A DNA stretch of 64,000 nucleotides from Okapia johnstoni (Eukaryota > Chordata > Mammalia > Artiodactyla > Giraffidae). A program made the translations under genes and the position numbers. Positions 1-11,764 of the stretch are shown in pieces; the stretch's first letter is position 1; every line of letters starts with the position of its first letter. Location of the stretch: NCBI GenBank assembly GCA_024291935.2, contig CM044309.1:35488001-35552000 (forward strand). Direction: 5' to 3'. Under the pieces are notes generated by a model, which was not told the origin of the DNA, searched no databases, and worked only from the letters and a program-made list of their open reading frames with translations.

Positions 1-1742
1 TCAAGAGGTTTTTAATGGATGTTAGATAATAAACAAGTACAACACCTACTGAATAGAACAGGATGCTTTATTTAGAGCAGAAACAGCAAATGCTCATCTA
101 GTATCACTTAAGTCACCTTTAAATTCTTTTTGGAATCACATGCTTCTACTTGGGGGTATTTTCTTATTTTTTCCTAGTTTCCTTTACTTGTACCTTCTTT
201 CTTTTTTTCCTTTCCCATGTGAAACGTTTAAGGTCTCAAAAGTAATTACTTCTCAAAGTTTTCACGGACACTAAGTGCCGTGCTACATAATGGGAGCCGT
301 AAGCATAGAGTCTGCTAGCATTTGGAGTGTGTAATACATACGTCAGGTTGAATCAAGTGGGAGAGAAGGTTAATCATTCTTTCAAATTGGCAGTATTGCT
401 GGAGGTGGATTAATATGCTTTTTGAATCCCTTATGTGCTGTAAAGCTCCTTGGTCACAGTCTGAATTAGAGGTGTCTCCTGGGGTCAGTTGGGCCCAACA
501 CCCTTAATCTTCTTTGGCCATATTAGGTGATAGTCTTCTAATTTTGCTACATGATCTATCTTAGGGGAGTTTTGACTCAGCCAGGTTCTAACACGGGCAC
601 CCAGAAAGTGGAAGACTCTCTACTAGTGAGTAATCATAACTCTTTTCATTGTCAATATAGTCCTTCCCTATGTAAGGCAGGAACAGTATGAACATAGAAT
701 GTTCTGGTGTGTCTGTGGAAGCTGGAGTGCTCTCGACCTGTCAGTTCCCTGGCAGAGCAGCTTCACCCAGAAACCAGAGAACAAAATGTGAAATTGGCAC
801 CAGCCAGCCTCTCATTGCACAGGATCTCCCTGTTTAAATTTGACAACCAGAACATTTTACAATTTGAAATTCCTGCAATCTGGTTTTCTTTAGTTTCTTC
901 TTTGAGAGGAAAACTCTGAGAAGCTTGTTAAAAAATCTTGACTTCTGATGATGAGGCTTAACCAGAGCTATTGAGTCATCAATCAGGAAATATTGACCAA
1001 TGTTCACCATTCCCCCAGGTGCTATACTAAGGACTCAGCCACATCTCAGATAGGGGCTTTGCTCATTCACTGTATTTATAGGACTTTTCTCTAAATGTAA
1101 CCAGCGCTCAGGTAAAGACAATATATTGATTTGAGTATGAAGTAAACAAAGCTGACTGGTCTGAGCCCTTCAGTTGCCAGAATTATTTCAATTCAGGTAG
1201 TAATTTCCCCAGACCAACAGAAATAAGTCCTAACATCTTTCTATTTTTTAAAATATTTTTATCACAATATTCCTTGCCTCTTTGACTTCTAAGAGGGGAA
1301 AACTAGCATAAGAAACGGAAATATGCTTAGGTTCTGTGGGTAAATGCAGATAACTATGAATGCAATTGAAAATAAAGGCCAAAGGTGGAAAGGCAATTCT
1401 GAACAGATTAAGACAGAGGGTATTTGAAAAATAAGTAGAAAAGATTAAACCTGATACAATAGGAATGGAAATCTGGAAGTTTTTCAATAGGTGAGGAGTT
1501 GATACATCTTATTTTTCTTTCCTTTTTTCAAAAAAACATGTCTGGCAGTTGTATGCTAGATAAGGTTATAAGGGAGTTGACTATGTGCATGAAGTCTAGT
1601 GAGAACATGGATTCTGGATGCCACTGATGGTGGTTTGGAGTTTCTGGTGTTGTATAGTACTAGAAATTAAGTTAGGAAAGAAAGGGTAATTTGATGTCAT
1701 TTTAAATGAAATTTCATAAAATATTGGAGCTAAAAGCTGTCT
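1..1742. other. Unique AT-rich DNA, no feature recognised
   Basis: I recognise no gene or repeat here. The open frames (70-79 codons on either strand) have no family signature, no splice context and no base bias of their own. A T-rich tract lies near 186-215. Old decayed repeats may be present but are below what can be seen by eye. Confidence 0.6.
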
Positions 1743-2130
1743 TTATTCACTCAGCCAACACTTGTCAAGTACATATAATGGAGCAGTCACTGTGTTTATG
1801 GGCCAGAGATAAAAGAAAAAATAAAATCCAGAGAAATTCAAAAAAGAGTGTGAGAAATTCATAAACAACTCATCAAAATTGAATAGGAAAAGGCTATTAA
1901 ATAAGTAGATCATAAAAAAAGTAAAACAGAACTTGGAGTAAATAACCCTGCTTGGGGATATTGACAAGAATGTCAGGAATGAGGAGGTCTTGGAATTAGG
2001 TTTTGAATGTGAGGAGGAATTATCCAGGTAGAGAGAAGGTCAGGGGCATACCAGGCAGAAGGAATATCCTGGACAAACGAACAAACACAACATATTTAAA
2101 GGACTGTGGATGAGTTTTCTTTGACTAGAG
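1743..2130 (-). mobile_element. L2 LINE 3'-region fragment
   Basis: Read on the minus strand this follows the 3' part of L2. On the plus strand one sees the usual order: a segment like 'caacacttgtcaagtacat', then a gap-rich A-rich stretch, 'gaatgaggaggtct', then 'ggcagaaggaatatcctgg'. It is an old, strongly diverged copy. The call rests on block order and not on a computed alignment. Confidence 0.6.
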
Positions 2131-2142
2131 CATGGGGTTTGT

Positions 2143-2359
2143 TGTTCAGTTGCTAAGTTATGTCTGACTCTTTTGTGAGTCCGTGGACTGCAGGCCAGTC
2201 AGCCTCTTTTGCCCATGGGATTTCCCAGGCAAGAACACTGGAGTGAGTTGCCATTTCCTTCTCCCGGGGATCTTCTTCACCCAAGGACTGAACCTGCATA
2301 ATTTATGTCTGCTGAATTGGCAGGTGGGCTCTTTATCACTAGCTCTACCTGGGAAGCCC
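2143..2359 (-). mobile_element. Bov-tA SINE
   Basis: The minus-strand copy ends on the plus strand with 'gggaagccc', the complement of the tRNA-Glu-like head. Before it lie the standard body words: 'tgtctgactcttt', 'gtggactgcag', 'caggcaagaacactggagtg' and 'ttctttatcac'. It is nearly full length. It is followed directly by a second, separately inserted BovA piece. Confidence 0.9.
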
Positions 2360-2372
2360 AAGAACATAGGAT

Positions 2373-2465
2373 GTATGTCTGACTTTGTGACCCCAAGGAC
2401 CATGGCCTGTCAGATTTGTCTGTGCATGGGATTCTTCACGCAAGAATAGTACAGTAGGTTGCCAT
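2373..2465 (-). mobile_element. BovA fragment with 12-bp target duplication
   Basis: A short BovA body fragment ('tgtctgactttgtgacccc' to 'gtaggttgccat') is bracketed by exact copies of 'agaacataggat' at 2361-2372 and 2466-2477. The duplication shows an insertion event separate from the neighbouring Bov-tA. The tRNA-like head is missing. Confidence 0.8.
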
Positions 2466-2477
2466 AGAACATAGGAT

Positions 2478-3202
2478 ATAAATGATCAAATGGTAGAAAA
2501 TAACACATGAAAGGTAGGTTGGAATAAAAATATAAAGTGTCATATTTCTTATGACAAAAGATAGGTATTTTCTTACAAAATGGGTTACTTATAAATATTT
2601 TAAAAATAGAGATTGTTGTGTAAGACTTGATAAAATACCAAATCAGAGCTCTACTGAGCATGCATTTACTGGTGAAAATTTTTGCATTTTGTTTCCAAGT
2701 TGGATACTGTTAAAATTCTTTAACATGTGTTTTTCCTAAGTAAAGGCATATGGTAAAAATATGTATCCATTTTATCTTGGGGAAGTTTAGTCTTAACTTT
2801 TCTTCTATTTATTTTTCCTATTTAAAGTGCCTTAAAGAATATGAGCAGGTACTTCAAGTATTCAAACTCCATATGATGCATTTTAAAGCATCACTGATAT
2901 TTTGACATAATGGGAATAACTAGGAAGTTTACTCTAAGTTTGAGACTAAAATAAATGCTCTAATACGGTGGTCACTCCTGTAGATGAACCAATTTTAGGC
3001 TTGTCTGAGTTATTAGTTAAACTTAATGCTCACAGATTGACTCAGCTGGAAAGAGAAGATATTTCAGAATATGTATCAACATATAAAGAGAGAAACAACA
3101 GGAATTTGTAGTAAGCACAAAAACAAATAAAGATTACTCACAATTTTTCATAAGATCTTATGTTCTCTCACTTCTTTCTTGTTTTTTCATAAACTTTCTT
3201 TG
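2478..3202. other. Unique AT-rich DNA, nothing recognised
   Basis: No repeat family or exon signal was recognised. The open frames are short and AT-driven. Confidence 0.5.
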
Positions 3203-3431
3203 CATTTTTTTTTTTAATTTTTACAACGTTGTTTTGGTTTCTGCCATACAATGATATGAATCAGCCATAATTACACATATATCACCTCCATCTTGAGCCT
3301 CCCTCCTTTTCTCCCATTCCACCTCTCTAGGTCATCACAGAACAACAGGCTGGGCTCCCTGTGTTATACAGCCACTTCTCACCAACTATCCATTTTACAC
3401 AAGATAGTGTATATATGTTGATGCTACTTTT
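3203..3431 (-). mobile_element. Artiodactyl L1 3'-UTR fragment
   Basis: After a T-run (the poly(A) tail of a minus-strand L1) comes the typical ruminant L1 3'-UTR series: 'ttggtttctgcc', 'atcagccataatta', 'ctctaggtcatcacag', 'ggctgggctccctgtgtta' and 'gatagtgtatatatg'. Only the terminal approximately 230 bp is present, so this is a 5'-truncated insertion. Confidence 0.8.
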
Positions 3432-3557
3432 ATACAAAAAAAGAAGGGAATTTACATGACATAATAAAAGATATGCAAAACCTAAGGAGACACAGTTTTC
3501 TTAATCTTTCAAACTTATTTTTATAGATGCAGAACACACTTAAAATAAGTGACTTAG

Positions 3558-3723
3558 GCTGATTTTTTCTTTTTTGTTGCAAACAATTTTAACCCCAGTT
3601 GACCAAGCAAGAACCTGAGAGTCATTCTTTACTCTTCTCCCTTCCCTGAACTCTGATTGGAACAGTCCCCAAGACTTGTCATAACTATATTGTAAGTACA
3701 TATGTGCTATACATATGTGCTAA
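3558..3723 (+). repeat. Long direct repeat, left copy, flanking BovB
   Basis: This segment is repeated at 5366-5508, on the other side of the BovB copy. Shared words include 'ttgcaaaca', 'attctttactcttctccc' and 'ccctgaactctgattgga'. By eye about 11 mismatches, mostly transitions, fall in a core of about 105 bp. The copy ends where BovB sequence begins, which is the layout of a target-site duplication but far longer than usual. Confidence 0.8.
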
Positions 3724-5365
3724 GAAACAGGAGAAACCTAGTAGACACTCAAGAGATCAAGAAGAGATGGAAATAATACACAGAAGAACTGTACAAAAAA
3801 GATTTTAATGAACTGGATTACTATGATGGTGTAGTCAGCCACTTAGAGCCAGACATTCTGGAGAGGAAAGTCAAATGGGCCTTAGGAAGCACTGCTGTTA
3901 ATAAACCTAGTGGATGGGACAGAATTCCAGTAGAATTATTCAAAACCCCAAAGGATGATGCCATCAAGGTGTTGCATTCAATATGTCAGCAAATCTGAAA
4001 GACCCAGCAGTGGCCACAGGACTGGAAAAGGTCTTCATCCCAATTCCCAAAAGGGTAGTACCAAAGAATGTCCTAACCATTGGACAATGGCACTCATCTC
4101 CCATGCAGGTAAGGTGATGCTTAAAATCTGGCATGCTAGGCTTCAGCATTATGTGAAACAAGAACTTCCAGATGTCCAAGCTGGGTTGAGAAAAGGAAGT
4201 AGAACTGGAGATCAAATTGCTGACATTCGCTGGATCATAGAGAAAGCTAGGGGATTCCAGAAAAACATCTAACTCTGTTTCATCAACTGTGCCAAAGCCT
4301 TTGACTGTGTGGATCATAATAAACTGTGGAAAGCTTTTAAAGGGATGGGAATACTAGGCCGTCTTACCTGTCTCCTGAGAAACCTGTATGCGGGTCAAGA
4401 AGCAACAGTTAGAACCCTGTATGGAAAACTGATGAGTTCAAGATTGAGAACGGAGTACGAAAGGGCTGTCTGCTGTCACGCTGTTTGTTTAACCTTTATG
4501 CTGAGCACATCATGAGAAGCCGGGCTGGATGAGTTACAAGCTGGAATCAAGATAGGCAGGAGAAACAACAACCTCAGATATGAAAATGATGCCAGTCTAA
4601 TGGCAGAAAGTGAAGAGGAACTAAAGAGCCTCTTGATGAGAGTGGAAGAGGAGAGTGAAAGAGCTGGCTTAAAAATGAATATTAAAAAAACTAAGGTCAT
4701 GGCATCTGGTGCCATTACTTCATGGCAAAGAGAAAGGGGAAAATGTGGAAGTAGTGACAGATTTCCTCTTCTTGGTCTCTAAAATCACTGTGGATGATGA
4801 CTGAAGCCATGAAATTAGAAGACAATTGCTTCTTGGCAGGAAAGTGATGACAAACCTAGACAATGTATTGAAAAGCAGAGACATTACCCTGCTGACAAAG
4901 GTCTGTATAGTCAAGGCTATGGTCTTCCCAGTGGTCAAGTATGATTGTGAGAGTTGGACTATAAAGAAGATGGAGTGCTGAAGAATTGATGCATTCAGAC
5001 TGTGGTGCTGGATAAGACTTCTGAGAGTCCCTTGGACAGCAAGGAGATCAAACCAGTCAATTTTATGGGAAATCAACCCTGAATACTCATTGGAAGAACT
5101 GATGCTGAAGCTGAAACTCCAGTATTTTGGTCATCTGATGCAAATGGCTGACTCACTGGAAAAGTCCCTGATGCTGGGAAAGATTGAGGGCAGATGGAGA
5201 AGAGGGCTTTCGAGGATGAGATGGCTGGATGGCATCATCGATGCAATGGACATGAACTTGGGCAACCTCCGGGAGATGCTGAGAGACAGAAGGCCTGGCA
5301 TGCTGCAGTCCATGGAGTCACAAAGAGTTGAACACAACTGGGATACTGAACAACAAAAACACAAA
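3724..5365 (+). mobile_element. BovB LINE, 5'-truncated, ORF2 relic
   Basis: This holds about 1.6 kb of BovB from the middle of ORF2 to the 3' end. Broken reading frames show reverse-transcriptase landmarks: 'SGDG/SGWD'-region remnants, the motif A segment 'AKAFDCVDHNKLW' near 4290-4330, and a ruined YADD box (YEND) near 4576. A TAT-to-TAA change near 4269 stops the frame just before motif A. The 3' end carries the block shared with Bov-tA ('gatgctgggaaagattgag', 'catggagtcacaaagagtt') and a short CAA-rich tail. It cannot encode an active protein. Confidence 0.92.
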
Positions 5366-5508
5366 GCTGATTCTTTTTTATTGCAAACAGTTTTAACCTC
5401 AATTGACCAAACAAGAAACTGAGAGTTATTCTTTACTCTTCTCCCCTCCCTGAACTCTGATTGGAATAGTCTCAAGACTTATCACATTTATAGTATATTT
5501 ATGTGCTA
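5366..5508 (+). repeat. Long direct repeat, right copy, flanking BovB
   Basis: This is the partner of 3558-3723. It starts immediately after the BovB tail, and its last bases merge into the 3' end of the next Bov-tA. See the left copy for shared words and divergence. Confidence 0.8.
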
Positions 5509-5725
5509 AGTCACTTCAGTCATATCTGATTCTTTGTGACCCTATGGACCATAGCCCTCCACTATGGTCCTCTGTTTATGAGATTCTCCAGGCAAGAATA
5601 CTGGAGTGGTTTGTCGTGCCCTCCTCCTGGGGATCTTCCCAACCTAGGGATTCAACTCACATCTCTTATGTCTTCTGCATTGGAAGACATGTTCTTTATC
5701 ACACCTGCAAAGCGCAGGAGAAGGA
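5503..5725 (-). mobile_element. Bov-tA SINE
   Basis: Minus-strand copy: 'gtgctaagtcacttcagtc' at the 3' end, 'caggcaagaatactggagtg' in the body, and 'gggatcttcccaacctaggg'. The tRNA-like head is degraded ('ttctttatcacacctgc'). A short TA-repeat follows at 5731-5747. Confidence 0.9.
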
Positions 5726-5747
5726 AAGCTGTATATATATATATATT

Positions 5748-6356
5748 AGCCCATTCTTCTCTATGTCCATTGTCTTACCTTTTGCATTTCTTACTCAGAT
5801 ATAACATCCCTGTTCACTTTCTCCTCTTTTATTTATTCTCCACATTGCAACTTGAATTTCATTCCACTGGTTAGAGCTCTTTGATTGTTTCTCTTTAATT
5901 TTGGGAAAAAGCAAGCTCTGTGCTCCTGACTAATCCCACCCTTATCTGGTGCCTCTACCCTTACTTAGCATCTCTTTACCTAAATTTTCAGCTACTCAAT
6001 AGTTTCATTTTTTTAAATGTTGTCTCTTATGCCTAAAATTTTCCAGGTTATACCATCAATTTGTATCATTCTTTAACCATTCAATACTTGGGTAATGCAC
6101 TCTCATCATTTAAAGTTCAAAGTAAACGTTGAACCTCTGATTTTTATGACTTCCATTAGAGATTAAATTCCCTTTCTATAAGTTCTTATAAAACCTGAAT
6201 GTCCAGTTACCTATAATAAGTATAGTTATATTTTACAGTTTATTCTCCCTACTACATAGTAAACACCATGTGAACAATGTCCTTACCCACCAGTGTTGTA
6301 AATACTCAATGAATATTTATTCTGTTAAAAGATTAAGGCATAACTTTCAGTTAAGA
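5748..6356. other. Unique DNA, nothing recognised
   Basis: AT-rich sequence without an identifiable repeat, exon or RNA gene. Confidence 0.5.
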
Positions 6357-6370
6357 AACTGTTTCTATGT

Positions 6371-6818
6371 ATGTTCAGTAGCTTAGTCTTGTCTGACTCC
6401 TTGTGACCTCATGGACTGCAGACTGCAGCATGTGTCCTTCACCATCTCCTGGAACTTGCTCAAACTCATGTCCACTGAGTGGGTGATGCCATCTAACGAT
6501 CTTACCCTCTGTCGTCCCCTTCTCCTCCTGCCTTCAATCTTTCCCAGCATCAGGGTCTTTTCCAAGGTGTCAGTTCTTCACGTCAGATGGCAAAAGTATT
6601 GGAGTTTCAGCTTCAGCATTAGTCCTTCCAATGAATATTCAGGATTGATCTCCTTTAGGATTGACTGGTTTGATCTCCTTGCAGTCCAAGGGACTCTCAA
6701 GAATCTTCTCCAACACCACAGTTCAAAAACATCTATTCTTTGGCATTCACCCTTCTTTATGGTCCAGCTTTCACATCCATACATGACTACTGAGAAAACT
6801 ATACCTTTGACTAGACAG
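6371..6818 (-). mobile_element. BovB LINE 3' end, 5'-truncated
   Basis: The last approximately 450 bp of BovB lie on the minus strand. Landmarks on the plus strand are 'tctttcccagcatcagggtc', 'ccttccaatgaatattcagg' and 'aagggactctcaaga'. Related target copies flank it: 'aactgtttctatgt' at 6357-6370 and 'aactgtttatgt' at 6819-6830, differing by a 2-base gap. The antisense frame encodes the C-terminal ORF2 tail (the 'RRFLRVPWTARRSNQSILKE' type segment), without catalytic motifs. Confidence 0.9.
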
Positions 6819-6830
6819 AACTGTTTATGT

Positions 6831-8891
6831 TCCATTAATAAGAGAAAATGTAGAGACAGAACAAGTAGTCATAATAAGGTTGTCAAACTGGACAATATTG
6901 AGAGATACTAGGAGTTTAGCTTAGACAGTACCTGGTTACTGATTTGATTGTGATGGTGAGAGATGATTATATAGTGCTCAGGGTCTTCAGTGTCTCCCCA
7001 GTCTCTCACTTGGACAACTGTACAAATGGTAGTGGTATAAATGATATACAGAGATGAATAGAAGAAGTCAATTTTGAAGGTAAAATTAATCCTTAGTAAT
7101 ATCACATAATTAATTTTAAGTATTCATGGTATATTTGGGCAGAGATTTTCAGTAAGCATGTAGGTGTGTTAGGGACTCAGGAGAGAGATATGTAAGGCTT
7201 AGATCAAGATTTGTGATATAGATGGTGGCTGGAATCACAAGAGCAGATGAGAGCATCTATCAAGGGCAGAAGAGAGCTTTTGAAAAACACGTATCTCTTG
7301 GTAAAGGGCAAAGTGAGAGTGCCCAGTAGAAGAGACAAGGTAGTCCAGAGACAGGAGGGAAAAAGTAGCAGATTAAGATGCTGCTGTTGTTAAAGTGAAT
7401 GATTTTTTTGAGATGACAAATTTGATTAATAAAATCAAATATTGCAGTAAGTTGACATAAAGATCAAACAATATTCATTCAATTTAATCACAAATAAATA
7501 CTGGTGAATGCAACTCCATGCAGATAAGTAAGAATAAAATAGCCAAATTACATCAGTCACCAGGTACATAAAGTTAAGAAAATATATACCACGAGAATAA
7601 AGACAACTTTTGATAAATTTTATGGTGAAATTAGGGAGAGAAAAAAGGTAGCTAGAGAATTATTAAGCATTAAGAAAGAGTGCTTTTTTAATGTGGAGGG
7701 GTGGCAGTTTTCACATATTCTTATGTCAAAATAAAGTTGCTAAAGAGGAAAACCTTAATGATACTGATGAGATGGGAAAATAAGTGGAAGACACAGAGGA
7801 AGTGAAAATAGGTATTTATAAACTATGCAGAAAAATTATCCTTGTATGTAAAGAGAAAAAGTTAGGGGTGTTTTTGCTTTATGGTATGTGTTTTCTCTGT
7901 GAAATAAGAGTTTGATGAGAGATGGTGTCACCTTGAGATAAGGTTTATCAGCTATCCTATGTGCTTATCTACATTTTTCATCCTTCTTTGTAGTTAGACT
8001 GTTGTTCTTTGAATAGCTGTGGCCAGTGGCAAATTAGCAGAATAAGTTGTGTCACTTCTGAGCTTAGATCATTAGGAACCAGTGTCCCTTTTGTTTGGTG
8101 CTCTGCTATGGAGACATTGAAGGCCACATATTCCAGATGACGTGGCTGCAAGATGGTTCAGGACCACATGATCTCTAATGGGCTTACTTAGCAGAGAAAT
8201 AACTTACTAGTATTTTCCACTGAGATTCTTGTGTGAAATAGATCTCTTGTGAGAGCTCAAAGAGCATAGTGAGGGCTGAAATGACAAAAGAAAGAGCAAA
8301 AGATACTGGTAACATAAGGAAGGTGCCTGGCAATTGAAAAAACAGACAATATATTAAATGGCAAACAAAGCTGCTGGAGTGAGAGAGAGTATATAGGAGA
8401 TGAGAAAAAGACTATCTTTATATAGTATCTACAGTCAAGGAATGAGTAAACAAGTGGAAAAAAAGAATGATTAAAAAGAAGCTAGGTGGTATGCCAATAG
8501 AAATCATAAACGTGCTCTAAGTTATCAAGGAAAGTAGTTTTAAAAGAAGCACCATTTAATGGAGTCAGTTGTTCCCCAAAAGGAAAAGCCTATGGGAACT
8601 GAAAAGAAACCATCTGATTTGATGACTAAACTTTCATCAACAGAAATGGAACAATTTCAGGAAAGTCATGGGAGAAGATGCTGTGTGTTATAGGAGGGAG
8701 AGTAATCAATACAACACGAGGAAAGGTGTTTTCATTTCCAAGAAATGCCAAATAAGAAGTAAAGAGAGCAAAGGGAAAATATAATGTAAGAACATTAAAA
8801 AAAATTTAATTAAGGAAATTTGAATAATTTCTAGACAAAGGGGACAGTATTAATGAGAGATTGAAAATCAAAGAAAGTTGTCTTAAGGTGT
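6831..8891. other. Unique purine-rich DNA, nothing recognised
   Basis: About 2 kb with no family I can name. It is A/G-rich on the plus strand and has only short open frames. Heavily decayed old repeats are possible, and a profile search would be needed to see them. Confidence 0.5.
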
Positions 8892-9279
8892 TGTTATGGA
8901 CTGAATTGTGTACCCCTTTCCAAAATTATATGCTGAAGCCCTAACCCTTAATTTTACTATAGGGGATAGAAGATAATTCTTTTAGGGAGGTAACTGAAGT
9001 TAGATGAAGTCATAATGATGGGGTAATAATCCAAAAGGTACTGATGGTATCCTTATAAGGAGAGGAATGAATCCAGAGATCTTTCTCCCTCTGCTCACAG
9101 AGAAAAGACCATGTGAGGATGTGGCAAGAAGACTGCCATCAGTAAGCCAGGAAGATGGTTCTCACCAGAAACCAATCCTTGGACTTCCATCCTGCAGAAC
9201 TATGAGAAAATAAACTTGCAGCTGTTTAAGTCATTCAGACTAAAGTATTTCACTATAACAGCCCAACTAGACTAATGCA
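8892..9279 (+). mobile_element. MaLR (MLT1-type) solo LTR
   Basis: The 388 bp follow the MLT1 pattern from end to end: 'tgttatggactgaattgtgt', 'tgctgaagccctaaccctta', 'ccttataaggagagg', 'catgtgaggatgtggcaag', 'gccaggaagatgg', 'cctgcagaactatgagaaaa', and an end at 'actagactaatgca'. It opens with TG and closes with CA. No internal region is attached, so it is a solo LTR of an ancient ERVL-MaLR element. Confidence 0.85.
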
Positions 9280-9322
9280 GGTTTTTTATGTACATTGGAA
9301 TATATAGAACCTAAACAACGAT

Positions 9323-9539
9323 GGCTTCCCAGGTGTCTCAGTGGTAAAGAATCTGCCTGCCATTGCAGGAGACGCAGGAGATGTGGATTCTACCCCTGGG
9401 TTGGGAAGATCCCTTGGAGGAGGAAATGACAACCCACTCCACTATTCTTTCCTGGAAAAATCCCATGGACAGAGAAGCCTGGAGAGCTATAGTCCATGGG
9501 GTTTCACAGAATTGGACATGACTGAGCGAGCATGCACAC
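9323..9539 (+). mobile_element. Bov-tA SINE with target duplication
   Basis: It begins with the tRNA-like head 'ggcttcccaggtgtctcagt' and runs through 'gggttgggaagatccc' to 'ggacatgactgagcga'. Target copies 'acaacgat' (9315-9322) and 'acaatgat' (9540-9547) differ at one base. It pairs with the opposite-strand BovA2 70 bp downstream. Confidence 0.9.
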
Positions 9540-9584
9540 ACAATGATTTGTGAGTCAGAGATTACATCTTGAACAGAAGAACAA

Positions 9585-9608
9585 TGCTGCTGCTGCTGCT
9601 GCTGCTGC
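9585..9608 (+). repeat. (TGC)8 microsatellite
   Basis: Eight pure TGC units sit at the 3' tail of the minus-strand BovA2. On the SINE strand this is the GCA/AGC tail typical of BovA2, so the array grew from the SINE tail. The array is likely polymorphic in length. Confidence 0.9.
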
Positions 9609-9858
9609 TAAGTCGCTTCAGTCGTGTCCGACTCTGTGTGACCCTATAGATGGCAGCCCACCAGGCTCCGCCGTCCCTGGGATTCTCCAGGCAAGAACAA
9701 TGGAGTGGGTTGCCATTTCCTTCTCCAATGCATGAAAGTGAAGTGAAAGTGAAGTTGCTCAGTTGTGTCCGACTCTTCGCGACCTCATGGACTGCAGCCT
9801 ACCAGGCTCCTCCATCCATGGGATTTTCCATGCAAGAGTACTGGAGTGAGTTGCCACT
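9609..9858 (-). mobile_element. BovA2 dimeric SINE
   Basis: Two BovA units are seen on the minus strand. Each has its own 'gtgtccgactct' and 'caggctcc' segments, joined by the linker 'catgaaagtgaagtgaaag'. This dimer with a TGC tail defines BovA2. Confidence 0.92.
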
Positions 9859-11764
9859 GATGCTTGCGATATTCACAACTTCATGAATTTTGTCAAGAAG
9901 ATGTGAAAAAAGTCAGCCAAACAATGATTCTAATAGTGGACATTTTCTTTATGCTTTTTTCCTTATAAAATGCACCCGGAAGAATGGAAGAAGGTTTCTG
10001 GGAGAAGTACTATGATCTTCCTCTCTTGGAAGTAATGTCACAACTAGCAAAAACTTCAAGGCATATCTCTGCAACATTGTTTTCGCAACCATAGGAAATC
10101 ATCTGCAAAATGCTCTTGTTATAAAGGGGACTATGCATATGTACAATGGAAGACCTTAAGTTTATTTGAACACTTTTAAATTCATATTATCATATGCTTT
10201 ATTAATATGTGTGTGTGTGTTTAACAAACATTCCGTATTTCTATTTTAGCATTTGTATTCTGAGAAAGGATTTTTCTTGGCATTCTGAAACAAATCACTT
10301 CAAGAATTTAGGAACATTCTAAAATTTTCAGACCATAGTTTTGACTCATTTTACTTACTTCTAAAATTACACTTTTAATTATAGTTGGAAAATCTGATGT
10401 CAAACTTTTATTTCCCTGGACTTTCTAACAACTATGTTTGTATTTTCTTCAATTTATTTTATCTACAAATAGTCCCAGGATTCTGGAGGGACTTGGGTTC
10501 TTTTTAGATTCTGAATATAATTAATGAAGTGACTATAACTAGCACCACTTTTCCTCTGCCAGATTCACCTTGGATGGTCATGAGGATAAACTCAGCATTT
10601 TAGGAAACTTTACATACTTCTACTAATACTTAGAGGCTTAATTGGATCATCATGTTTTCAATCATATTTTATTCTGGGGAGAGTGCATTTTTTAAAGAAA
10701 ACTTCTTTTCTCAAAAGAAAAGTTTCTTTTCTTTTTGAGTATTTTTCCTGCTGGAGAGTTTGGTGCCTGAGGGCTGCTCCACCTAAGGTCCCCATTGTTA
10801 ACATCTGTATTATGTCTACTGGGTTAGGGTCTCTTTGCATACTTAACAGGAAGGCCACGCTGCTTTTATGAAGTTTCTTCTTTTTCTTCTTTAACTTAAG
10901 ATCATCCTCCTCTGCTCCTTTGCTTTTTCCTGAAATCTCCCTTCACCACTTAAGGTGTCTGGTAAGCCTACCCAGTGGAGCTGAAGGTATAGTAAAAAGT
11001 GGACTGACTCATGGTGGACCCGTCCGTTGGAGAATTTCTCTTTCCAAGTAAATACCATTTTTCCTTTGGAAAGTATTCCTTCTTTTCCTCTTTAGATCTT
11101 AAAAAAATAATATTCCATGAGACCTGTCATTTAAATCTGCTCCTGGGACAGATTACAAACTATAAAAGATCTAGGAAGAAAATTTGAAATGCAAGGAAAT
11201 GTGGAGAAAGACACAAAGCATGTGGCAGAAAAACTCCAAGGGCTTAGATGCTCAGTAAAAACACCCTGAAGATTGCCTCTTTTTAGCATCCTTTTGATCT
11301 GGAAAGTTAAACTATATCTCTCACCTGATAACACATTTTGAAAAGAAATTGCAGCATCTACTGGTTTGGGTGAAGGTAGAAAGAGTCATGGGAGTGGGCC
11401 CTGCCACAAATTTATCCTGCTTTTAAACGTGGACGAAATGCAAAAGAAGGTAAGACAAAGAAAAAGCAGCACTCATGCATAATAAAAAGGCACAGTGTCT
11501 GTCACCAAAAACATTATCCAGAAGTTACAAATAATACTTTTACTTGAGGAGACTTTAAAACAATGTCCCCTTCCCAGTGTTTTCCACCTCTGCTATCTTT
11601 GGCAACTTTTAAAAGTGAAAAAGACAACTGCAATTGAACAGAAAAGGAAAACTGCCTATGTACTTTAAAAAAACAAAACACACAACAAATCAAAACACAC
11701 TTTGACATCAAAAAACAATTGTTCAAGTGTTCTTTTGACTTTGGCCCAAATTGAGACCGAAATT
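9859..11764. other. Unique DNA; short (GT)n only
   Basis: A short GT run lies at about 10208-10221. Otherwise I recognise no element. Open frames up to 67 codons have no family signature. Confidence 0.5.

Noticed and set aside
3735..5350. Domesticated reverse-transcriptase gene in one of the BovB copies
   Set aside because: Every copy has several stops or frameshifts, lost motif A or YADD residues or missing domains, with no sign of frame preservation beyond about 200 codons.
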